A stretch of 9,083 nt of DNA, taken from assembly GCA_036518955.1 (NCBI GenBank), contig DATDMG010000247.1, forward strand, positions 1 through 9,083. The letters run 5' to 3'. A model generated the notes under the pieces. It saw nothing but the letters and a program-made list of their open reading frames with translations, did no database searches and had not been told where the DNA came from. The stretch is from DATDMG01 sp036518955. Lineage in GTDB: Bacteria; Actinomycetota; Actinomycetes; Actinomycetales; Kineosporiaceae. Within the stretch, counting starts at the first letter, position 1. Each line of letters begins with the position of its first letter. Below are positions 1-5,211 of this stretch, in pieces. A program made the position numbers and the translations under genes.

Positions 1-743
1 AGGCCCGCCTCGCGCATCAGCGCGTGCAGGCAGCTCAGCTGGTACACGTCGTCCTCGGAGGAGGCGGGCTTGCCCAGCGAGTTCCAGTCCGGCCGCCGCT
101 CCTGCACCTCGCGGACGAGCGCGCGCGGCAACCGGCCGGCCTGCGTCAACCTGACCTTGTCGCCGACCAGGTCCAGCAGCAGCCGCACGGTGTCGGGGAC
201 CTGCCCCACGATCGCGCGGACGACGCCGTCCACGCGGGCACGGTCGTCGTCGGTCCACTCCGGTGACCACCGGACGGCCCAGCCCCGCAGGTGCTCGTGC
301 TCGGGGTGGGCGGGATCGGCCAACACCTCCTGGAGGTGGGCGTAGCCGCGCGGCCCGCCGCAGTCCTCCGGCGGGCAGGCGCCCTCCCCGTACACGCAAC
401 CCGGCCGCGGGCCGCCTGGGCCCATCAGCTCGACGTCGTGTTCCCAGCGGTCACCGAGGTCGTAACGGTAGCTGAACCGGTGGCCCAGGTCGCGCAGCGT
501 CGCCCCGGCCTCGTCGATCACCGTGCTGTCCCAGTCGACGCCCCGAGGCCCGTACCGGGCCTCGCCGGTGACGAATTCGTGCAGGTGGCTGTTCGTCCAG
601 CCGATCCCCACCTGCAGGATGGCGTGCAACTCCGGGAGCGTGGCGGTGGACGGGACGTCGAGCACCCGGACCAGACTGGGGCTCACCTCGCGCAGGGTCA
701 CCCGCAGCCGGGCCGTCGGGATCCCGGCAGGCCGCCGCCGGGG
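1..743 (-). CDS. Plasmid pRiA4b ORF-3-like domain, C-terminal part of a frameshifted gene, runs off left edge
   Basis: Read on the minus strand, this frame gives a convincing pRiA4b ORF-3-like domain. It opens with RLRVTLREVSPSLVRVLDV (near 712-656) and continues with LPELHAILQVGIGWTNSHLH, HEF, a YRYDLGDRWEHDVEL segment (near 464-420) and the Cys-bearing GCVYGEGACPPEDCGGPRGY (near 382-320). A helical tail follows, with LTQAGRLPRALVREV and EDDVYQLSCLHALMREAGL, and is still open at base 1. The family was named from an Agrobacterium rhizogenes plasmid ORF; its biochemical function is not established. No methionine begins this conserved block. The frame is open back to 962 and has an ATG at 884, but the stretch 884-744 in this frame is an Arg/Pro-rich low-complexity run. 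I therefore infer that it is the continuation of the gene starting at 1770, joined through a one-base frame change near 740-745. The domain call is firm; the gene boundary is not. Confidence 0.82.
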
Positions 744-745
744 GG
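740..745 (-). other. Probable frameshift site in a six-base homopolymer
   Basis: The plus strand has six consecutive G (CCCCCC on the coding minus strand). Upstream coding is in the frame starting at 1770; downstream pRiA4b coding is one base out. Removing one C from this run joins the two frames, reading ...SPARPRRRPAGIPTARLRVTL..., inside a linker where length hardly matters. The exact position is inferred; any one-base change between about 715 and 880 would also join the frames, because no stop intervenes in either frame there. Confidence 0.5.
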
Positions 746-1770
746 CGCGCGGGTGACGGCGCCGCCGGACGCGGGGTGGGGGAGGCAGGGGCGGCGGAGG
801 CAGCGCGGGGCGGCGCGCCGGTGGTCGACGCGCGCGGCGCCGGTGCGGGCAGGTCGCCGATCGTGTACCGAGCGGTTCGACCATCGGCGAGGACGACGCG
901 GTCGTCCATGGTGCTGCTGCGTCGCGGACCCCGGAACGCCACCACCGCCGTGACCGCGAGGGTCAGGTGGTTGACCGCGGTCCGGTCCGGATCGGCCAGC
1001 GCGCCGGAACGGACCACGGCCGCGACGGGCAGCAAGGACGCCTCGTCCGGCCAGCCGTAGCGATACGCCTTGGCGCGGAACTCCTCCGGCGTCTCCTCCG
1101 GCGGGTCCAGCCAGAGGATGACCGTCCCGTCCGGCAGGGGGAGGGCCTGGCCCGGCTGCCACAGGTGCGCGGCCTCGGGCGCCCGGTCACCGGGCAGCAG
1201 GTTCAGGCCGTGCTGGATGCCGACCTGGCCCAGCACGGTGACGACGAACTGCCGGCGCTCGCCGGCCACGTCCACGTCCAGCCGCAGGTAGTCGCTGTCG
1301 GACCACAGCTGCCACGGTCGGGCGTGCTCGAACGCCGCGGTCCGTGCGTACAGCAGCGCCCAGTCCGCCGGCTCGGGCGGGTCGCTGGGCTGGTCACGCC
1401 CCAGCAGGTGGCCCAGCAGCGAGTCGAAGATCTCGTCCGCCTCGGCCGGTGGCCGGCCCGGGACCAGGGCGGCGGACGCCGGGTCGGGCAGGGCCTCCTC
1501 GAGCGCAGCGAGGATCTCGTCGGCGTGCGTCTCGTCGTACATGACGGTCCCCGGCGGGCGCGGCGGCAGCGGGCCGGCCGGGGTGGTCAAGGCGGCCCGG
1601 GACGCCTCGGCACATGCCTCGCGGGTCGTGGTGCCGACGGACACCCCGCGGACCAGCCCGGTGTCGGCGTCGAGCACGAGCGCCAGCGCCACGGTCGGCT
1701 GGCCCTGGATGGTGACCCTGGCGGAGACGTCGCGGGTCAGCAGGATCCACGTGGGCTGCCCCTGTGTCAC
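741..1770 (-). CDS. N-terminal half of the frameshifted pRiA4b ORF-3-family protein (uncharacterised domain plus linker)
   Basis: From a GTG at 1770 this frame encodes about 300 ordered residues followed by an Ala/Pro linker. Segments include WILLTRDVSARVTI, ALALVLDADTGLVRGV, LRLDVDVAGERRQFVVTVLG, GTVILWLDPPEETPEEFRAK and VNHLTLAVTAVVAF. The linker (about residues 306-344) reads like PAPAPRAS...SPTPRPAAPSPARPP. No catalytic motif, signal peptide or membrane segment is visible. From memory, similar N-terminal regions (DUF6930/DUF7309-like) precede pRiA4b ORF-3 domains in actinobacterial proteins; this assignment needs a profile search. In strict frame the ORF continues to a stop at 451, but those last residues are a shadow of the pRiA4b domain, which lies in the neighbouring frame. 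The real product is probably about 590 residues or longer. The GTG start has no strong ribosome-binding site close upstream. The gene lies 71 bp downstream of the 2H phosphoesterase stop and could be co-transcribed with it. Confidence 0.65.
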
Positions 1771-1841
1771 ATGGCCAGTGTGCCAGACAGCGGTGTGCCG
1801 GCCGTTCCGGCGCGGCGGGCTTCTCCGGACCGGTGTCGGCG

Positions 1842-2366
1842 TCAGGGTAGCCGGGCCAGGGGCCAGAGCTCGCCGGTCGCACTGTTGACGAGGGCGGCAC
1901 GGTCCGACCGGGCGGGCAACGGGAGCACGTCGTACACGGTCGCGGCGAGCACCGGCAGCTGGGCCAGCGGCGCCCGGGGTGCCAGCGAGCAGTGCGGCAC
2001 CCAGGTGCCGGGAAGGTAGTGCTTGTGCAGTTCGGCCCCGGCGGCGACGGCGACGGCGGCGACCCGCTCCTGGCGCCGGACCAGGTCAGGTCCCACCCCG
2101 GCCAGCAGCCAGGCTCGCCCGCGCCGGAACAGGCCGATCCCGTCGAAGCTGAGCTCCACCGGATCGCCGGCGTCCAGCTCGTTCAGAGCGCCGGTGAGGC
2201 GGCTGAGGTCCCCGCTGCGCAGCACGGCGAGGGACAGGTGCGGCACGTGCCGGCCGTGCGTGTGCGAGCGCAGGCTGGGCACGCCGATCGACTCGAGCCG
2301 GTCCCACAGTGCGCGGATCGCTCGTTCGGTCCTGCGGTCGAAGAGAAGGCACACGGCGAGCGCCAT
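1842..2366 (-). CDS. 2H phosphoesterase / 2'-5' RNA ligase family protein
   Basis: This is a 174-residue cytosolic protein of the 2H phosphoesterase superfamily (relatives: LigT/ThpR 2'-5' RNA ligase, cyclic phosphodiesterases, YjcG). Both signature motifs are present: H43-L-S45 in HVPHLSLAVL and H125-C-S127 in WVPHCSLAPR. They are about 82 residues apart, as expected for the two-lobed fold, and each follows a hydrophobic strand. A first strand, MALAVCLLFD, precedes the helix TERAIRALWDRLESIGVP. The family acts on 2',3'-cyclic phosphate or 2'-5' linked RNA or nucleotides; the substrate here cannot be told from sequence. I prefer the ATG at 2366, because GGGGTGA lies five bases upstream and the protein begins directly with the first strand. 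A GTG at 2384 would add six residues. The gene is separated from the upstream phosphatase gene by a hairpin and shows no functional tie to it. Confidence 0.85.
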   Translation of the reverse strand: MALAVCLLFDRRTERAIRALWDRLESIGVPSLRSHTHGRHVPHLSLAVLRSGDLSRLTGALNELDAGDPVELSFDGIGLFRRGRAWLLAGVGPDLVRRQERVAAVAVAAGAELHKHYLPGTWVPHCSLAPRAPLAQLPVLAATVYDVLPLPARSDRAALVNSATGELWPLARLP

Positions 2367-2371
2367 CCCGA

Positions 2372-2378
2372 TCACCCC
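2372..2378 (-). promoter_or_regulatory. Ribosome-binding site supporting the ATG at 2366
   Basis: GGGGTGA on the minus strand lies five bases before the ATG at 2366. This decides in favour of the internal ATG over the GTG at 2384, whose upstream bases contain no purine-rich core. Confidence 0.5.
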
Positions 2379-2427
2379 GGGCACATCGTGCCGCCGCGCG
2401 CGTCCGCGGTCGCTCGCAGCGGCGCCC

Positions 2428-2459
2428 GACCAGGCACCCGGCGGGTGCCCGGGCTGGTC
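2428..2459 (-). terminator. Hairpin overlapping the stop codon of the REC-PP2C gene, terminator candidate
   Basis: The left arm GACCAGGCACCC (2428-2439) pairs with GGGTGC (2443-2448) and, after a five-base interruption (2449-2453), with CTGGTC (2454-2459). The result is a 12-bp GC-rich stem with a GGC loop and a one-sided bulge. It begins inside the TGA stop (2460-2458) of the gene transcribed leftward. No T tract follows on the minus strand, so it would be a U-less hairpin of the sort proposed for high-GC actinobacteria, or simply an RNA-stabilising structure. It probably separates this transcription unit from the 2H phosphoesterase gene. Confidence 0.5.
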
Positions 2460-4554
2460 AACCGGCTTCGGCCAGCGCCAGCCGTATCCAGACGGTCTTG
2501 CCGCCGTCGTGGTGCAGGTCGACGCCCCAGTCGTCGCTGATCATGTCCACGATGGCCAGGCCCCGTCCGGAGATGTCCTCCTCCGCGGCATGGTGCAACT
2601 GGGGGAGACGATCGCTGCCGTCGGTCACACCGATCCACAGCCCTCCGTCGTCCGGGCAGCGCACGGTCACCTGCGCATTGCCCGCGGTGTGCAGGACGGC
2701 GTTGGTGACCAGTTCGGACGCCGCCAGGCCGACGACGTCCTGCAGGTGCGCCAGGCCCCAGGCGCCCAGGACGTCGACCAGGAAGTGGCGGGCGGCGGGG
2801 GCGGCGGCGGCGGTGGCGTGGAAGGTGCGTGACGCCGCCCGTCCCGGCACCGGCTCGACCCCGGCATCCGGATCGACCTGCAGGATGAGCAGGGCCGCGT
2901 CGTCCGGCAGGGGTGGGGCGTCCGCCGGTCGGGCGACCAGGGCGTCGGCGAGATCCTCCGGCGGCACGTCCGCGGGAAGGCTCAGCCGCCGCAGGAAGGC
3001 GTTCATCCCCTCGTAGACCGCGAGCGGACCTTCGACCAGGCCGTCGGTGAACATCACCAGCCGGCCACCGGGGGGCAGCACGCTGGTGTGCTCGGCGAAG
3101 TGCGTCAGCGCCTCGACGCCGAGCGGCGGGCCCACCTCGACCGGGAGTTGCTCGGCATGCCCCGCCGGGTCGACCACCGCCGGGAGCGGGTGGCCGGCGC
3201 TGACCGCGGTGACGATCCGCTCGGCCGGGTCGATCTCCGCGAAGCAACAGGTGATCAGGCGGTCGGTGTGCGTGCAGACGAACTGGTTCAGCCGCCGCAT
3301 GACCTCCGCCGGGTTGTGCCCTTCCGTGCTGTAGGCCCGCAGCACGTTCCTGGCCTGCCCCATGATCGCCGCAGCCGCCGTGCTGTGGCCCTCGACGTCG
3401 CCCATCACCATCGCCAGCCGGCCGTCCGGCAGGCTGATCAGGTCGTACCAGTCACCGCCGACCGCGTCGCCGTGCGCGGTCAGGTACCGAGCGGCCGACC
3501 GGACGCCGGGCAGGTCGGGCAGGTCGGTGGGCAACAGCGCCCGCTGCAGCGCCTGCGCGACGGTCGCCTGGTTCTCGAACATCCGGGCGCGCTCGATCGC
3601 CTGGGTGCTCTGCGCCGCGACCGTCCGCAGGAACACCTGCTCCTCGTCGGAGCGCTCCCGCGGCTCCGGCCACCGCAGCGCGAGCGCCCCGATCGGTCGC
3701 GACGTCCCCAGCGGCACGAGCACGCTGGCGCGGGCGTTCGCCCAGGGGGTCCGCTGCGGCCGTCCGGTCGGGGCTGCGTCGTCGTCGGTCAGCCAGATCA
3801 CCTCGCCGTCGCGCAGGCACCGGGCGAGGTCCTCCTCCGGCGGCCGCCAGCAGCGCACGGGATCCGAGGTGGAACCGGGGTGGTCGGGGTCCGTCCAGGA
3901 GTAGGCGCGACTCAGGTCTCCCCCATGGTCGACCAGGGCGAGCGCTCCGCTGGTCGCCTCGAGCAGAGGGGCCACCACCTGTTGCAGAACCACGCCGACG
4001 TCCCAGATCGTCAGGGCGCCGGCGAGCGCCGCGGTGAGTTCCTGCAGCCCCTGCAACCGCGCCAGGGCGGAGCGCAGCCGCTCCTCGCTCGCCCGCAGTT
4101 CCACCAGCGCCGCTTCGCGCTCGGTCTCCAGCCGCCTTCGGTCGGCTGCCTCCGAGGCCTCCCGCAGCGCCCGGGTGACTGCCGGGCCGAGCCGGGTGAG
4201 GCGGTCCTTCAGGACGTAGTCCCAGGCGCCGGCCTTCAGCAGTTCCACCGCCCGGTCCTCGCCCAACATCCCGGAGACGAAGATGAACGGCACGTGCGGC
4301 CGGCGCGCCAGAGCGAGCTTCAACGCCTCCTCACCGCTGAAGGAGGGGACCGTGTAGTCCGACAGGATGACGTCGGGATCGAAGCTGTCCAGCGACCGCT
4401 CGAAATCGTCCCTGCTGGCGGCGGTCACCAACGCACCCACGGTCACACCCTGGCGCGCCAGCGCCCAGAGGGTGAGCTCCACGTCGGTCTGCTCATGCTC
4501 CAGCAGCAACACCCGGACCGGCGGTGTGGCGCCGTCTCGCGCCGGGTCACGCAC
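2458..4554 (-). CDS. Response-regulator/GAF/SpoIIE-type PP2C phosphatase with C-terminal RsbW-like ATPase domain
   Basis: A 698-residue soluble signalling protein. REC domain at about 13-130: phosphoacceptor D66 in LSDYTVP, S94 in FIFVSG, K116 in YVLKDRL. In the acidic pocket (L-E19-H20-E21) the usual second Asp is replaced by His. An Arg/Glu-rich coiled coil (about 131-170) leads to a GAF domain (about 170-325) and a linker helix ending in QALQRALLP. The SpoIIE/RsbU-type PP2C phosphatase (about 345-562) has GGDWYD (366-371), MGDVEGHS with D386, FTDGLVEG with D504 and PDDA with D552, the expected metal-binding acids. The RsbW-like GHKL domain (about 575-695) has ASELVTNAVLH (E614, N618), TDGSD and GRGLAIVD. 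Such proteins dephosphorylate, and may rephosphorylate, anti-sigma-factor antagonists; the partner is not in the window. The GTG at 4554 is chosen because GGGAGGG lies eight bases upstream and REC begins soon after; the frame stays open far upstream only as antisense shadow. The gene is divergent from the hybrid kinase gene. Confidence 0.93.
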   Translation of the reverse strand: MRDPARDGATPPVRVLLLEHEQTDVELTLWALARQGVTVGALVTAASRDDFERSLDSFDPDVILSDYTVPSFSGEEALKLALARRPHVPFIFVSGMLGEDRAVELLKAGAWDYVLKDRLTRLGPAVTRALREASEAADRRRLETEREAALVELRASEERLRSALARLQGLQELTAALAGALTIWDVGVVLQQVVAPLLEATSGALALVDHGGDLSRAYSWTDPDHPGSTSDPVRCWRPPEEDLARCLRDGEVIWLTDDDAAPTGRPQRTPWANARASVLVPLGTSRPIGALALRWPEPRERSDEEQVFLRTVAAQSTQAIERARMFENQATVAQALQRALLPTDLPDLPGVRSAARYLTAHGDAVGGDWYDLISLPDGRLAMVMGDVEGHSTAAAAIMGQARNVLRAYSTEGHNPAEVMRRLNQFVCTHTDRLITCCFAEIDPAERIVTAVSAGHPLPAVVDPAGHAEQLPVEVGPPLGVEALTHFAEHTSVLPPGGRLVMFTDGLVEGPLAVYEGMNAFLRRLSLPADVPPEDLADALVARPADAPPLPDDAALLILQVDPDAGVEPVPGRAASRTFHATAAAAPAARHFLVDVLGAWGLAHLQDVVGLAASELVTNAVLHTAGNAQVTVRCPDDGGLWIGVTDGSDRLPQLHHAAEEDISGRGLAIVDMISDDWGVDLHHDGGKTVWIRLALAEAG

Positions 4555-4562
4555 CTTCTCTG

Positions 4563-4569
4563 CCCTCCC
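4563..4569 (-). promoter_or_regulatory. Ribosome-binding site supporting the GTG start at 4554
   Basis: GGGAGGG on the minus strand, eight bases before the GTG at 4554. It is the best purine-rich core in this stretch and fixes the start of an otherwise open-ended reading frame. Confidence 0.65.
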
Positions 4570-4664
4570 GCACTTGTTACGCCACGGCTGGTGCGACCCT
4601 CGGCCGACGGGTCCGCCGCAGTCGTCCCGCAGCACTGCCGAGGCGGGTCCGGGGGAGAAATGCG

Positions 4665-4680
4665 GATCTTGCCGAAGATC
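4665..4680. repeat. Inverted repeat GATCTT-GCCG-AAGATC
   Basis: Perfect 6-bp arms with a 4-bp spacer, about 110 bp upstream of the GTG of the REC-PP2C gene. It is AT-rich against a very GC-rich background, so it resembles a dimeric regulator site more than a terminator. No T tract follows it. Confidence 0.4.
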
Positions 4681-4967
4681 TCGGACACGGCGAGCGGAGC
4701 GGGGTAAGATCACCGATGCGGTCGATCCGCACCCTCCTGCGGCGTGCGGCATGGAGTGCTTGCGGTATCGGGTCCCGGGCGCCCCGAGGCCTCTGTCGCG
4801 CATTCGGAAGACGTGTGCGCATCGCTGGATGCTATCAGTGCGCTCTGTGGATGGTACGTGACGGAAAGGTGATGCATGTGCGGTGGGCGACAGGCCACTC
4901 GGAGGAGGCCGCGCTCGGCCGATCGGGTCCGGACCGGGACGCGTGCGCCCGGCCCTGCCGTCGCCGT

Positions 4968-5006
4968 CCAGGATGACCCGCCAGGTTGACCCGCCAGGAT
5001 GACCCG
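4968..5006. repeat. Three tandem 13-bp repeats (CCAGGATGACCCG)
   Basis: Three head-to-tail copies with no gaps: CCAGGATGACCCG (4968-4980), CCAGGTTGACCCG (4981-4993) and CCAGGATGACCCG (4994-5006). The only difference is A to T at the sixth base of the middle copy. They lie about 205-245 bp upstream of the hybrid-kinase ATG and outside any credible gene. They could be an operator array or a small tandem-repeat locus whose copy number varies. Confidence 0.75.
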
Positions 5007-5062
5007 CGTTCGGCGGCGCTGTGCACGACGTGGTGGGTGCCACCGGCGCGGAGAGCGCGCGG

Positions 5063-5083
5063 GGAGCGGCCGGGGCCGCCTCC
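5063..5083. repeat. GC-rich inverted repeat with one bulge
   Basis: GGAGCGGCC (5063-5071) and GGCCGCCTCC (5074-5083) pair with a single bulged base. It ends immediately before the first 17-bp direct repeat. No T tract follows on either side, so a terminator is not supported. GC-rich inverted repeats arise easily by chance in this genome. Confidence 0.3.
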
Positions 5084-5122
5084 GTTGCTGGAGTGATCGA
5101 TATCGGTTGCCGGAGTGATCGA
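5084..5122 (+). promoter_or_regulatory. Direct repeat, two 17-bp copies at 22-bp periodicity, activator-site candidate
   Basis: GTTGCTGGAGTGATCGA (5084-5100) and GTTGCCGGAGTGATCGA (5106-5122) differ at one position and are separated by TATCG. Start-to-start spacing is 22 bp, about two helical turns, so both copies face the same side of the DNA. The spacer completes a perfect palindrome CGATATCG (5098-5105). The second copy overlaps a candidate -35 element. This geometry suits a tandem-binding regulator such as a response regulator acting on the hybrid-kinase gene 90 bp downstream; the regulator is unknown. Confidence 0.55.
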
Positions 5123-5147
5123 CGTGCGGCGGTGCCGGGGCCATGAT
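5119..5147 (+). promoter_or_regulatory. Candidate sigma-70-type promoter of the hybrid kinase gene
   Basis: TCGACG (5119-5124) matches TTGACA at four of six bases. After a 17-bp spacer, CATGAT (5142-5147) matches TATAAT at four of six. Transcription would start near 5154, leaving a leader of about 58 bases before the ATG at 5212. The match is modest, and support comes mainly from its position relative to the direct repeat. Confidence 0.3.
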
Positions 5148-5194
5148 CTGCTGACTCGCGCCGATGCGGGCAGGTCGGCCGGCCTGCCGTGGGT

Positions 5195-5203
5195 GGAAGG
5201 TGG
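5195..5203 (+). promoter_or_regulatory. Ribosome-binding site supporting the ATG at 5212
   Basis: GGAAGGTGG ends eight bases before the ATG at 5212. The alternative in-frame ATG at 5164 has no purine-rich core upstream, so 5212 is preferred. Confidence 0.55.
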
Positions 5204-5211
5204 TTCCCGCC

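Larger units (their letters stand above)
4555..5211. other. Divergent intergenic region (657 bp) between the two PP2C genes
   Basis: No convincing gene is seen here. Frames that are open on both strands give Arg/Pro/Ser-rich translations with no recognisable motif and no matching ribosome-binding sites. The region must hold the promoters for both divergent genes. It contains an inverted repeat (4665-4680), three tandem 13-bp units (4968-5006), a GC-rich hairpin (5063-5083), a 17-bp direct repeat (5084-5122) and a candidate promoter (5119-5147), listed separately. The stretch around 4825-4885 is noticeably less GC-rich than the genes around it. Confidence 0.75.

Noticed and set aside
451..740. 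The strict-frame tail of the ORF that starts at 1770.
   Set aside because: Its translation is an Arg/Pro/Gly-rich shadow of the pRiA4b domain, which is read clearly one base out of frame over the same bases.
744..884. An ATG at 884 (minus strand) as an independent start for the pRiA4b gene.
   Set aside because: The 140 bases it would add encode low-complexity Arg/Pro in this frame, while the other frame gives a typical Ala/Pro linker. A single frame-changed gene is simpler, though separate genes are not excluded.
1797..1811. Short inverted repeat GCCGG-CCGTT-CCGGC between the 2H phosphoesterase and the pRiA4b-family gene.
   Set aside because: Five-base arms of GC in this genome arise easily by chance, and there is no T tract to support a terminator.
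4682..4710. Promoter-like CGGACA-17 bp-TAAGAT on the plus strand.
   Set aside because: It matches moderately, but it would leave a leader of about 500 bases before the next credible plus-strand start at 5212. A better-placed candidate exists at 5119-5147.
4819..4832. Short inverted repeat GCATC-GCTG-GATGC.
   Set aside because: The arms are only five bases and it is not aligned with any recognisable promoter element.
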